Assembly (NCBI RefSeq): GCF_031457805.1
Contig: NZ_JAVDXI010000001.1
Span: forward strand, 868,001-932,000
Length of the DNA stretch: 64,000 nucleotides
Direction of reading: 5' to 3'
DNA from: Caulobacter sp031457805
GTDB lineage: Bacteria; Pseudomonadota; Alphaproteobacteria; Caulobacterales; Caulobacteraceae
Notes under the pieces: model-generated
The model's input: only the letters and a program-made list of their open reading frames with translations
Database searches by the model: none
What the model was told of the DNA's origin: nothing
Program-made: the position numbers and the translations under genes
In this document: piece by piece, positions 9,101 to 16,879 of the stretch
Layout: each line of letters begins with the position of its first letter
How positions within the stretch are numbered: the stretch's first letter is position 1

Positions 9101-10651
9101 CTAGTCCAGCTTGACCACAACGACAGACTTCGACGGGATGTCCAGGGTCAGGCGATCACCGGCCAGCCTGGCGCCCTTGAAGTCGACCGGAACCACAGCG
9201 GGCTTGGCGCCGAAGGCGTTCATCGCGTCCATCTTGTCGGCGGTGAGAACCTGTCCGCTCACGGCCTTGGCCTTCAGGCCCGCCAGGGAAACGCTCAGCT
9301 TCACGCCATCATCCGGAGACATGTTGGCGATCGCGACATAGACCTTGCCGTCCTTGCCCTTGGCGGCCGAGGCGTTGAAAGCCGGGATCTTGCTGCCGGC
9401 GACGTCGATCTCTGGCGCCTTGGTCTCAAACGGGATCGCCGTCGAGTCCTGGAACGGCACGTACATCTGGTGGGCGTAGTAGGTCGGGGTCAGCACCATC
9501 TGGTCGCCCTTGGTCAGGATGACCGCCTGAAGGACGTTGATGGTCTGGGCGATGTTCGCCATCCGCACGCGCTCGGCGTACTGGTGGAAGATGTTGAAGT
9601 TCGCCGCAGCCAGCACGCCGTCACGCAAGGTGTTCAGCTGGTAGAGGTGGCCGGGGTTCGTGCCCGGCTCGGGATCGTACCAAGTCCCCCACTCGTCCAC
9701 ATAGAGCCCGATACGCTTCTGGGGATCATTGCGATCCATCACCGCGATGTGCTGGCGAAGCAGGTCGTCCATCCGCAGGGTCTGCGCGAACGACTTGCCC
9801 CAGGCGGCCTTGTCGAAGCCGGTGGCCGCGCCCTTCTTGTTCCAGTCGCCAGTCTGGATCGTGTAGTAATGCAGCGAGATGGCGTCCATCTGCTTGCCTG
9901 CCGCCTTGGTCAGAACGTCGGTCCAATTCACGTCGAACGAATTGGCGCCAGAGGCTACCCGAACCGCGGGATTGTCGCTGTTCTTATGGAAGAATGACGA
10001 GAAGCGGCGGTATTCGTTGGCGTAGTAGTCCGCCGTCATTTCGCCGCCGCAGCCCCAGTTTTCGTTGCCGATACCGATGAAAGGCACCTTCCACGGCTTG
10101 TCGCGACCGTTGGCGCGGCGCTCCTGGGCCAAGGTGTCGTCACCCGGCGAGGTCATGTACTCGATCCACTCGCGCATCTCGGTCGGGTTGGACGAGCCGA
10201 CATTGACCGCGACATAGGGATCGGCGCCGACCTGCTCAGCGAAGTCCATGAACTCGTGGGTGCCGAACGCATTGGTCTCGGGCGAGCCGCCCCACCAGTT
10301 GTTCTTGCGCGAGGGACGCTTGTCGCGAGGACCAATCCCGTCGCGCCAGTGATATTCATCGGCGAAACAGCCGCCCGGCCAGCGGATCACGGGCGTCTTG
10401 ATCGCCTTCAGCGCCCCGACGACGTCGCTGCGAACGCCTCGGACGTTGGGGATCTTCGAGTCCGGCCCGACCCAGATGCCATCATAGACGCCGGCGCCCA
10501 GATGCTCGGAAAATTGACCGTAGATGTAGCGCGAGATCGCGGGACCGGTCTGGTCGGCCCTCAACGTCGCCGAGGCGGCGATTTCGCCCGCCTGCGCCCC
10601 CGCCGCCATGGCCAGCAGCGCGACCGCCGCGCCTAACCACTTGCCGCCCAT
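9101..10651 (-). CDS. GH51 alpha-L-arabinofuranosidase, secreted, 516 aa
   Basis: Retaining glycosidase releasing L-arabinose from arabinoxylan or arabinan. A Sec signal peptide ends at about AGAQAGE (residue 21). The acid/base Glu is in GIGNENWGCGG and the nucleophile Glu in LYVDEWGTWYDPE, as expected for clan GH-A family 51. The C-terminal 150 residues form the usual beta-sandwich. It is the first gene of a two-gene unit with GH95 and has its own upstream region carrying a perfect TTGTCCGACAA operator. The product sugar fits the dehydratase and AraD1-like gene nearby. Confidence 0.9.
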   Translation of the reverse strand: MGGKWLGAAVALLAMAAGAQAGEIAASATLRADQTGPAISRYIYGQFSEHLGAGVYDGIWVGPDSKIPNVRGVRSDVVGALKAIKTPVIRWPGGCFADEYHWRDGIGPRDKRPSRKNNWWGGSPETNAFGTHEFMDFAEQVGADPYVAVNVGSSNPTEMREWIEYMTSPGDDTLAQERRANGRDKPWKVPFIGIGNENWGCGGEMTADYYANEYRRFSSFFHKNSDNPAVRVASGANSFDVNWTDVLTKAAGKQMDAISLHYYTIQTGDWNKKGAATGFDKAAWGKSFAQTLRMDDLLRQHIAVMDRNDPQKRIGLYVDEWGTWYDPEPGTNPGHLYQLNTLRDGVLAAANFNIFHQYAERVRMANIAQTINVLQAVILTKGDQMVLTPTYYAHQMYVPFQDSTAIPFETKAPEIDVAGSKIPAFNASAAKGKDGKVYVAIANMSPDDGVKLSVSLAGLKAKAVSGQVLTADKMDAMNAFGAKPAVVPVDFKGARLAGDRLTLDIPSKSVVVVKLD

Positions 10652-10704
10652 GGTTCTCTCCCTATCGACGATCTGTCGTTGAGGAAGCCATAGCAGTCGA
10701 CCAT

Positions 10705-10715
10705 TTGTCCGACAA
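10705..10715. promoter_or_regulatory. GntR/FadR-type operator in front of the GH51-GH95 unit
   Basis: Perfect 11-bp palindrome TTGTCCGACAA, 54 bp upstream of the GH51 start. The FadR subfamily of GntR regulators typically binds short TNGT-N3-ACNA sites. Two further copies of this site lie before the dehydratase and the AraD1-like gene, next to a FadR-type regulator gene, which is the likely binder (inference). Confidence 0.7.
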
Positions 10716-10764
10716 TATAGTTTCAGGATCGCCGTTCGCCGAAGGTTGTAACCCGCGATGATCC

Positions 10765-12567
10765 CTAGTGATTATCGCGCGGCAGGCCCTTGGTCTGGGC
10801 GATCCGCTGGTACTTTACGGCGGGCTCAAGCACCGCCCCCGCATCCATCTGTCCGACAACGGCGCGCTGGATCTCCTGCCAGGGCGTCTGGCTTTCGGGA
10901 TAGGCGTAGCCGCCTACGGCTTCCAAGGCCCTGCGACGCTCCACGACTTCAGACGCGGAGATCAGCACGTCCACTCGGGACTTGCGCAAATCAAAGCGAA
11001 CCCGGTCCCCCGTCTTCAGCAGAGCAAGCCCACCGCCGGCCGCGGCTTCCGGCGAGGCGTTGAGGATCGACGGCGACCCTGACGTGCCCGATTGGCGTCC
11101 GTCGCCGATGCAGGGCAGCTGATGAATCCCCTGTTTGATCAGATAGTCCGGCGCCCGCATGTTCACGACCTCGGCCGCGCCGGGATAGCCGATGGGGCCT
11201 GCGCCACGCATGAACAGGATCGAGTTGGCCGTGATCCCCAAGGTCGGATCATCGATCCGGTGGTGATAGTCCTCGGGCCCGTCGAAGACGATCGCGTCGC
11301 CCTCGAAAGCGTCCGGGTCCTCAGGGTTGGACAGATAGCGCGCGCGGAACTCGTCGCTTATCACGCTGGTCTTCATGATGGCGGAGTTGAACAGATTGCC
11401 GCGCATGATCGCAAAGCCGGCGCGTTCGACGAGCGGACGCGTAAACGGACGAATGACGTCCTCATCCTCGATGACGGCGCCGCGATATTGCTCGCCGATG
11501 TTCTGGCCGGACACCGCCCGAGCGTCTTCGTGGATCAGGCCCTGCGCGATCAGTTGGCCAAACACCGCCGGCACGCCGCCGGCACGATAATAGTCCTCGC
11601 CGAGATATTCGCCAGCGGGCTGCAGGTTGACCAGCAGCGGCACGTCCTTGCCGGCAGCCTCCCAATCCTCAAGCTTGAGCTCAACATCCATGTGACGCGC
11701 CAGGGCGTTCAGGTGGATCGGCGCATTGGTCGAGCCGCCGATGGCGGAGTTGACCACGATCGCGTTCAGGAAGGACTCGCGGGTCAGGATGTCCGATGGC
11801 TTGAGGTCCTCGGCCACCATCTCGACGATCCGGAGGCCCGTGCGATAGGCGTTCTCCTGGCGGTCTCGGTAAGGCGCGGGGATCGCGGCCGAGCCCGGCA
11901 ACGACATGCCGAGGGCTTCGGTCAAGGAGTTCATCGTCGTCGCCGTGCCCATGGTGTTGCAATAACCGGTCGACGGCGCGGAACTGGCCACGAGCTTGAT
12001 AAAGCCGGCGTTGTCGATCTCGCCGGCGGCCAGCATCTCTCGCGCCTTCCACACGATGGTGCCCGAGCCGGTGCGCTTGCCCTTGTGCCAACCATTCAGC
12101 ATGGGGCCAACCGACAGGGCTATGGCGGGAATGTTGACCGTCGCCGCCGCCATCAGGCAGGCGGGCGTGGTCTTGTCGCAGCCGATCGTGAGCACCACCC
12201 CGTCCAGCGGATAGCCGTAGAGCAGCTCGACAAGGCCCAGGTACGAAAGATTGCGATCCAGACCCGCAGTGGGCCGTTTGCCAGTCTCCTGGATCGGATG
12301 CACCGGGAACTCCAGCGCGATCCCGCCAGCGCTGCGGATGCCCTCGCGCACGCGCTCCGCCAAAACTAGGTGATGGCGGTTGCACGGCGATAGGTCCGAA
12401 CCGGTCTGAGCGATCCCGATGATGGGCCGGCCCGACTGCAGCTCTTCCAAGGTGAGGCCAAAATTCAGGTAGCGCTCCAGATAGAGCGCCGTCATGTCGA
12501 TATTGTCCGGATTGTCGAACCAGGCCCGCGAGCGGAGCGTGCGGGGGGAGACTTTAGGGACGCTCAT
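10765..12567 (-). CDS. IlvD/Edd-family sugar-acid dehydratase (probable L-arabinonate or xylonate dehydratase), 600 aa
   Basis: Fe-S dehydratase converting an aldonic acid to its 2-keto-3-deoxy acid in a non-phosphorylating pentose pathway. Cluster ligands are seen in LTIGCDKTTPAC and STGYCNTMGTATTMN. The start SRAWFDNPDNIDMTALYLER strongly resembles Caulobacter pentonate dehydratases rather than IlvD proper. ATG 12567 has AAGGG upstream; a longer frame to 12630 was rejected. Position next to arabinofuranosidase and AraD1-like genes favours L-arabinonate as substrate. D-xylonate remains possible because the family includes both. Confidence 0.85.
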   Translation of the reverse strand: MSVPKVSPRTLRSRAWFDNPDNIDMTALYLERYLNFGLTLEELQSGRPIIGIAQTGSDLSPCNRHHLVLAERVREGIRSAGGIALEFPVHPIQETGKRPTAGLDRNLSYLGLVELLYGYPLDGVVLTIGCDKTTPACLMAAATVNIPAIALSVGPMLNGWHKGKRTGSGTIVWKAREMLAAGEIDNAGFIKLVASSAPSTGYCNTMGTATTMNSLTEALGMSLPGSAAIPAPYRDRQENAYRTGLRIVEMVAEDLKPSDILTRESFLNAIVVNSAIGGSTNAPIHLNALARHMDVELKLEDWEAAGKDVPLLVNLQPAGEYLGEDYYRAGGVPAVFGQLIAQGLIHEDARAVSGQNIGEQYRGAVIEDEDVIRPFTRPLVERAGFAIMRGNLFNSAIMKTSVISDEFRARYLSNPEDPDAFEGDAIVFDGPEDYHHRIDDPTLGITANSILFMRGAGPIGYPGAAEVVNMRAPDYLIKQGIHQLPCIGDGRQSGTSGSPSILNASPEAAAGGGLALLKTGDRVRFDLRKSRVDVLISASEVVERRRALEAVGGYAYPESQTPWQEIQRAVVGQMDAGAVLEPAVKYQRIAQTKGLPRDNH

Positions 12568-12658
12568 GACAACCCTTGATGACCAGGAACCGGCGGCTGC
12601 GACCGCCGGAATTCGACGCGGAACGACCACGCCGGCCTGTCACCGCCTCGCTTTTCAT

Positions 12659-12669
12659 TTGTCTGACTA
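12659..12669. promoter_or_regulatory. FadR-type operator in front of the dehydratase gene
   Basis: TTGTCTGACTA, a one-mismatch copy of the palindrome at 10705, inside the longer shared word ATTTGTCTGACTAT. It is 92 bp upstream of the dehydratase start in the 175-bp gap behind the regulator gene. Confidence 0.65.
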
Positions 12670-12742
12670 TACCCTGCATCACAGGGCGTCAACGCAAGCG
12701 TCTCCCGGCCTTAGGGGTGACGAAACCAACCCGATACAGGGC

Positions 12743-13486
12743 TTAAGCCGTCATTGATGCGCGGGTGTCTTCCAGGGCGAGCGTGACCAACCGCTCCATC
12801 GCCTCGCGGGCTTGGTCCTCACGTCCGGCGGCGATGGCGTCGAACACTTTCCAGTGGTCCGGAACAGGATCCCGCGCGAGATCGCGGGAGCGTTGCTTGA
12901 AGATCGTGGTCCAGCGGACCGCCGCGCCGATGCTGCTGCTGAGTGTGAACAGCGGTCCGTTCGCCGTGGCCTCCAAAACCGCGTCGTGGAAGTCGCGATC
13001 AGCCGCCTGCCCCGCTTCGGTCGCCAACGTCTCGTGCTGCATGGTGACCAGCGCAGCGCGCATACGCTCCAGCTGGCCAGCGTCCCGGCGCTTCGCCGCG
13101 AGCGCAGCCGCAGCAGGTTCAACGATCATACGCAGCTCATAGAGCTCCTGGAGAAAGGACTCGCTGGGCTCGGACTCGAAGAACCAGGACAGAACCTCGG
13201 GATCCAGAAGACGCCACCGCGCGCGGGGACTGACCCGGGTCCCCGTTTTTGGTCTGCTCTCGACAAGGCCCTTCGCCGCGAGGATCCGGATAGCTTCGCG
13301 ATAGGCGCTTCGCGAGACCTGGAGCCTTTCGCTGGCCTCAATCTCGTTGGTCAGCACGTCCCCCGGTTGGTGCTTTCCCGAGACAATCGCCGCGCCGAGC
13401 GATCGTGCGATCGCCCCGTGGAGGCGACCTGGCGCTTCTTCGCGCTCGGGTTCGCCGCCGCCCTCATCGCGTCTCGCCTTGGCCAC
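12743..13486 (-). CDS. GntR-family (FadR subfamily) transcriptional regulator, 247 aa
   Basis: Winged-helix N-terminal domain at about residues 20-85, with VLTNEIEASERLQVSRSAYREAIRIL as its recognition region (shown here in fragments only: ASERLQVSRSAYREAIRIL). An all-helical FCD ligand domain follows, with LYELRMIVEPAAAALAA and RDFHDAVLEA. Such regulators usually bind a sugar acid and release DNA. It lies between the dehydratase and the divergent AraD1-like gene; three matching operators surround it. The start is GTG with GGAG 9-12 nt upstream, so a few codons of uncertainty remain. It is inferred to be the repressor of this sugar cluster. Confidence 0.87.
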   Translation of the reverse strand: MAKARRDEGGGEPEREEAPGRLHGAIARSLGAAIVSGKHQPGDVLTNEIEASERLQVSRSAYREAIRILAAKGLVESRPKTGTRVSPRARWRLLDPEVLSWFFESEPSESFLQELYELRMIVEPAAAALAAKRRDAGQLERMRAALVTMQHETLATEAGQAADRDFHDAVLEATANGPLFTLSSSIGAAVRWTTIFKQRSRDLARDPVPDHWKVFDAIAAGREDQAREAMERLVTLALEDTRASMTA

Positions 13487-13597
13487 TCGCTCATCGCTCC
13501 AACTTGCCTTGCAGGCGATGGACCTGCGGTGGCGGAGTCTAGGAATGTCACAGGGCCTGGAACAAGGAAATTCGGTCGCGGTCCGGACGACAGCGGT

Positions 13598-13633
13598 TTG
13601 ACAGCGCGGTCAGGACAGTTATTTGTCTGACCA
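13598..13633 (+). promoter_or_regulatory. Promoter with FadR-type operator for the AraD1-like/epimerase unit
   Basis: A consensus -35 box TTGACA is at 13598-13603. The operator TTGTCTGACCA at 13623-13633 falls where a -10 box would be, 26 bp before the GTG start. Overlap of operator and core promoter fits repression. The region also separates the divergent regulator gene, so it may autoregulate that gene. Confidence 0.6.
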
Positions 13634-13658
13634 TTATCAATCTCTGGAGTTCAGACGG

Positions 13659-14669
13659 GTGGTGCTTCGATTCGCGCAGCTGAAAACACCGGAAGGCGAC
13701 CGGCGGCTCGTCGCGATCGATAATTCGCGCCGCGCGCGCCGAGTGGAGGTCGCAGATACGCTCTATGAGCTGGCCCAGGTCGCTATCCGCGTCGACGCCA
13801 CGCTATCAGAGGCGGCTCAAGCGCGGCCTTTGGGGGAAACCCTTGATTTCGACGCTGCCCTCGTCGAGGGCCGGGTGCTGGCGCCGATAGATCATCCTGA
13901 TCCCGCACACTTGCTGCTGACCGGCACCGGCCTGACCCACTTGGGCTCCGCCGAGAGCCGCGATCAGATGCACAAGGCCGCAATCGCCCACCAGGCCGGG
14001 ACAGACGAGCCACTGACCGATTCCCGCCGGATGTTCCTGATGGGCGTGGCAGGCGGTAAGCCGCCGGCTGGCGAGATCGGCGCGCAGCCCGAATGGTTCT
14101 ATAAGGGCGACGGCTCGCAACTGGTTGGTCCCGGCCAGCCCCTGGTCTCCCCGTCCTTTGCCGAGGACGGTGGCGAGGAGCCCGAGATCGCGGGCGTCTA
14201 TATCGTGGGCCCAGACGGAACGCCCTACCGCCTAGGCTATTGCCTGGCGAACGAGTTCTCCGACCATGTCGTCGAGCGCGGCAACTATCTCTGGCTGGCG
14301 CACTCCAAGCTTCGCAACGCCGCCCTTGGCCCTGAACTGCTGACGGGACGCCTGCCCGAGGAAATCCATGGCGCCAGCCGGATCATCCGGAACGGCAAGG
14401 TCGCCTGGGAACAGCCATTCCTGTCCGGCGAGGGCAACATGTCCCACGCCCTGGCGAACCTGGAACACCATCACTTCAAGTACGACCTGTTCCGACGCCC
14501 CGGCGACCTCCACGTCCACTTCTTCGGCGCGGCGACGCTATCGTTCGCCTCAGGGTTCCAGACCCAGGAAGGTGACGTCTTCGAGATCGAAGCGCCGCCG
14601 TTCCATTATCCCGCGCGCAATCGGCTCGCGCGGGGGGCGTCCACCGTGACGACCGTCAAGTCACTGTAG
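13659..14669 (+). CDS. AraD1/GguC-like protein of the fumarylacetoacetate hydrolase superfamily, 336 aa
   Basis: FAH-fold metal enzyme related to the AraD1/GguC group, which in pentose oxidation is expected to dehydrate 2-keto-3-deoxy-L-arabinonate to alpha-ketoglutarate semialdehyde. The C-terminal FAH domain carries GEEPEIAGVYIVGPDG, LGYCLANEFSDHVVER and a C-terminal HFFGAATLSFASGF. A TTG at 13623 opens a longer frame but lies inside the operator and lacks an SD. GTG 13659, 9 nt after GGAG, gives the family-like start LRFAQLKTPEGDRRL. It is followed after 40 bp by the aldose epimerase. The exact substrate is inferred from context. Confidence 0.8.
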   Translation: MVLRFAQLKTPEGDRRLVAIDNSRRARRVEVADTLYELAQVAIRVDATLSEAAQARPLGETLDFDAALVEGRVLAPIDHPDPAHLLLTGTGLTHLGSAESRDQMHKAAIAHQAGTDEPLTDSRRMFLMGVAGGKPPAGEIGAQPEWFYKGDGSQLVGPGQPLVSPSFAEDGGEEPEIAGVYIVGPDGTPYRLGYCLANEFSDHVVERGNYLWLAHSKLRNAALGPELLTGRLPEEIHGASRIIRNGKVAWEQPFLSGEGNMSHALANLEHHHFKYDLFRRPGDLHVHFFGAATLSFASGFQTQEGDVFEIEAPPFHYPARNRLARGASTVTTVKSL

Positions 14670-14709
14670 AGCGGCCTCGCCGCCAATAATGATATCGAGG
14701 GAGAGGACC

Positions 14710-15846
14710 ATGAAGCTGAAGACTATCGCGCTGTGCGGCGCGGCCCTGCTTTTCGCCGGGACAGCGCAAGCGGCGGACCTCTCGCGCAAGCCTTTCGGCA
14801 AGCTGCCCTCGGGCGAGGCGGTCGAGGCTCTGACTCTCACCAACGCAAACGGCGTGAGCGCCACAGTCATCACCTACGGCGCGACCCTGCAGTCGCTGAT
14901 CGCGCCGGGCCGCGACGGTAAAACCGCCGATGTCGCCCTCGGCTTTGCGGACGCCGCCGGTTACGCCAGCAATAATAGCTATTTCGGGGCCAGCGTCGGC
15001 CGGTTCGCCAACCGGATCGGCAAAGGGCGCTTCACCCTGGACGGCAAGACCTACCAACTGGCCTTGAACAATGACGGCGTCGCCGCGCTTCATGGCGGGG
15101 TCAAAGGCTTCGACAAAGTCGTCTGGAAGGTGCTGGACGCCAAGTCTGGGCCAGTCGCCTCGGTGACCTTTGGCTATGTCAGCCCCGACGGGGAGGAAGG
15201 CTATCCGGGCACGCTGACGGTCACGGCGACCTATGCTCTGGACGAGCAGAATCAGCTGACGATCACCTACGGCGCGACCACCGACAAACCGACGATCGTC
15301 AACCTGACCAACCACGCCCTGTTCAACATGGCCGGCGAAGGCGCTCCCGAGGGCGCTCTGGGCAACGTGCTCACCATTCCGGCTGACGGCTACACCCCCG
15401 TCGACGCCGAGCTAATCCCGACCGGGCTGGTGACCCCCGTCGCAGGGACCGCCTTTGACTTCCGAAAACCCACGGCGGTTGGTGATCGTATCCGTGACGC
15501 TAACGATCCGCAGTTGGTTATTGGACGGGGCTACGACCACAACTATGTCCTGAATGGTCCGTCGGGCGGGGCGCTGCGACTGGCGGCCCGCCTGTCGGAT
15601 CCCAAGAGCGGCCGTGCCCTGGAGATCCTGTCCACCGAGCCTGGGATTCAATTCTACGCCGGCAACTTCATGAATGGCCTGATGATCGGCAAGAGCGGCA
15701 AGATGTATCGACAGGGCGACGGCATCGCGCTTGAACCCCAGCACTTTCCCGATGCGCCCAACAAGCCGCAGTTCGCGTCGACGAGGCTCAATCCCGGTCA
15801 GACCTATCGGAACACGATGGTGTTCCGCCTGACTGTCGATCGCTAG
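14710..15846 (+). CDS. galM: Aldose 1-epimerase (mutarotase), secreted, 378 aa
   Basis: Interconverts alpha and beta anomers of free sugars. Sec signal peptide MKLKTIALCGAALLFAGTAQA precedes the mature start at about residue 22 (21 residues; its core is LCGAALLFAGTA). Catalytic landmarks: Arg in GRFANRIGKG, His in ALHGGVKGFD, His in NLTNHALFNM, Asp in GYDHNYVLNG and Glu in STEPGIQFYAGN, all in the expected order. Export agrees with the secreted GH51 and GH95 enzymes: the epimerase would act on sugar just released. GAGAGG lies immediately upstream of the ATG. It is probably the second gene of the AraD1-like unit. Confidence 0.9.
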   Translation: MKLKTIALCGAALLFAGTAQAADLSRKPFGKLPSGEAVEALTLTNANGVSATVITYGATLQSLIAPGRDGKTADVALGFADAAGYASNNSYFGASVGRFANRIGKGRFTLDGKTYQLALNNDGVAALHGGVKGFDKVVWKVLDAKSGPVASVTFGYVSPDGEEGYPGTLTVTATYALDEQNQLTITYGATTDKPTIVNLTNHALFNMAGEGAPEGALGNVLTIPADGYTPVDAELIPTGLVTPVAGTAFDFRKPTAVGDRIRDANDPQLVIGRGYDHNYVLNGPSGGALRLAARLSDPKSGRALEILSTEPGIQFYAGNFMNGLMIGKSGKMYRQGDGIALEPQHFPDAPNKPQFASTRLNPGQTYRNTMVFRLTVDR

Positions 15847-15894
15847 AGCGTGATAGCCGAAAGTGTGCGCGGCTTCGGCGGCTATCACGCTCTA
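15844..15894. repeat. Inverted repeat/possible terminator after the epimerase gene
   Basis: Perfect 16-bp arms TAGAGCGTGATAGCCG (15844-15859) and its complement (15879-15894) with a 19-nt loop. The left arm includes the TAG stop of the epimerase gene. A third copy of the arm lies at 15906, so this is a repeated word and not only a terminator. Confidence 0.75.
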
Positions 15895-15905
15895 AACGTT
15901 TGATT

Positions 15906-15956
15906 TAGAGCGTGATAGCCGCTTCAAATGTAGCCATTTGAAGCAGACAGGCTCTA
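15906..15956. repeat. Second palindromic unit sharing the TAGAGCGTGATAGCCG word
   Basis: An imperfect 51-bp palindrome. Outer arms TAGAGC and GCTCTA bound it, and an inner perfect 9-bp stem CTTCAAATG / CATTTGAAG (15922-15930, 15935-15943) has a TAGC loop. Its right end supplies the TAG stop (read on the minus strand) of the next gene. It looks like a small dispersed intergenic element. Confidence 0.65.
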
Positions 15957-16379
15957 GCCAGGATCAGACCACGTGCGGGGCTCGTTCAGCGCCTCGCCGA
16001 TGAGTCGGTTGGCGGTCTCCACACGACTCTCCCCTGCAGTGGGATCTGCGGCGAGCAGGCGCTTGATCCGCGCCTCACGCGCCTTTGCGCGCGAGGCCTC
16101 GGCTAGCCGCTCGTCGATGAGGGCCATGCTCAGCCGCACGCTATCGCCTTGGGAAGCAAGGCGGTGCTCAAGGTCGGCGATGGTCTGACGGCTCTGTTCT
16201 AGGGCGTTCCAAGCCTCGTCTCGTTGGTCGCTGACAAGCTGCAACACGCGCATGGTCTCAGCTAAGCGCCCCCGTACCGTGATCGCGCGAACGACGAAGA
16301 AGGCGACCATCGCAACGGACAGCAGCCAGAGCGCCTTGATGAAAAGAGGCGCTAGCGCCGCGCCGGCCAGAGTGTCCAT
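15954..16379 (-). CDS. Membrane-anchored coiled-coil protein of unknown function, 141 aa
   Basis: One N-terminal membrane helix (LFIKALWLLSVAMVAFFVV) is followed by a helical, charged region of about 90 residues that looks coiled-coil, including ETMRVLQLVSDQRDEAW and EQSRQTIADLEHRLAS. The ATG at 16379 has GGGA 8 nt upstream; a GTG two codons earlier is too close to it. It lies 26 bp behind another small unknown gene. Codon use is like the neighbours. No family was recognised; a structural or signalling membrane adaptor is possible but not shown. Confidence 0.6.
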   Translation of the reverse strand: MDTLAGAALAPLFIKALWLLSVAMVAFFVVRAITVRGRLAETMRVLQLVSDQRDEAWNALEQSRQTIADLEHRLASQGDSVRLSMALIDERLAEASRAKAREARIKRLLAADPTAGESRVETANRLIGEALNEPRTWSDPG

Positions 16380-16405
16380 CGCCACAATCCCGCAAGCCTC
16401 GAAAA

Positions 16406-16624
16406 CTAGACTCCGCCGCGGCCGAACCGGGCTTCGTTGATCGTTGTCGTGGCGTACCGGAGGACGTCGTTGACGACGCCCGAAAGGGTTTCGCCCGAGA
16501 GATCGTGCTCACGAGCCCAGACATTCACGGCATGGCGAAGAAACGTGCTCGCCACCTCGGTGGCGCCCTCTCCGCCTCCGGCGACGACGGTTGGTTCTGA
16601 GATCAAGGTGCGGTCCAGGCTCAT
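16406..16624 (-). CDS. Small hypothetical protein, 72 aa
   Basis: The start MSLDRTLISEPTVVAGG has an excellent GGAGGAG 8 nt upstream, which is the main argument that it is real. The N-terminal 20 residues look disordered; the rest is predicted helical (STFLRHAVNVWAREHDL and VVNDVLRYATTTI). No membrane segment or motif was recognised. It is just upstream of the coiled-coil membrane protein, and the pair probably forms a unit separated from the cyclase operon by a terminator hairpin. Confidence 0.6.
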   Translation of the reverse strand: MSLDRTLISEPTVVAGGGEGATEVASTFLRHAVNVWAREHDLSGETLSGVVNDVLRYATTTINEARFGRGGV

Positions 16625-16670
16625 ACGCGGCTCCTCCGGCGGCACGAGACGCTGCTCGCTCCACCAATCC

Positions 16671-16707
16671 TGAAAAGACGGACCCAGCCGGCGGGTGGCT
16701 GGGTCCG
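16671..16707 (-). terminator. Terminator downstream of the TIR/cyclase operon
   Basis: Perfect 11-bp stem CGGACCCAGCC / GGCTGGGTCCG (16679-16689, 16697-16707) with a 7-nt loop. Read on the minus strand it is followed by TCTTTTCA, a T-rich tail, about 170 nt after the cyclase stop codon. Confidence 0.65.
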
Positions 16708-16879
16708 CAGTCGGGTCTCACGGCGACGAACGGCGGAGCTGAGTAGCCATGGCCTCAGGAAGACATAGGACCTCTCATCCCCACAGAGCGCGACGCAGTC
16801 GACGCGTGAACTGTGTTCAAGTCAGCGCAGTCTGGATGTGAGGATTTGCACAGCGCGCCGGACCAAAGCGCGAATTCGA

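Noticed and set aside
13623..13658. TTG start for the AraD1-like gene
   Set aside because: The TTG is part of the operator, has no SD, and family proteins start near LRFAQLK, matching GTG 13659.
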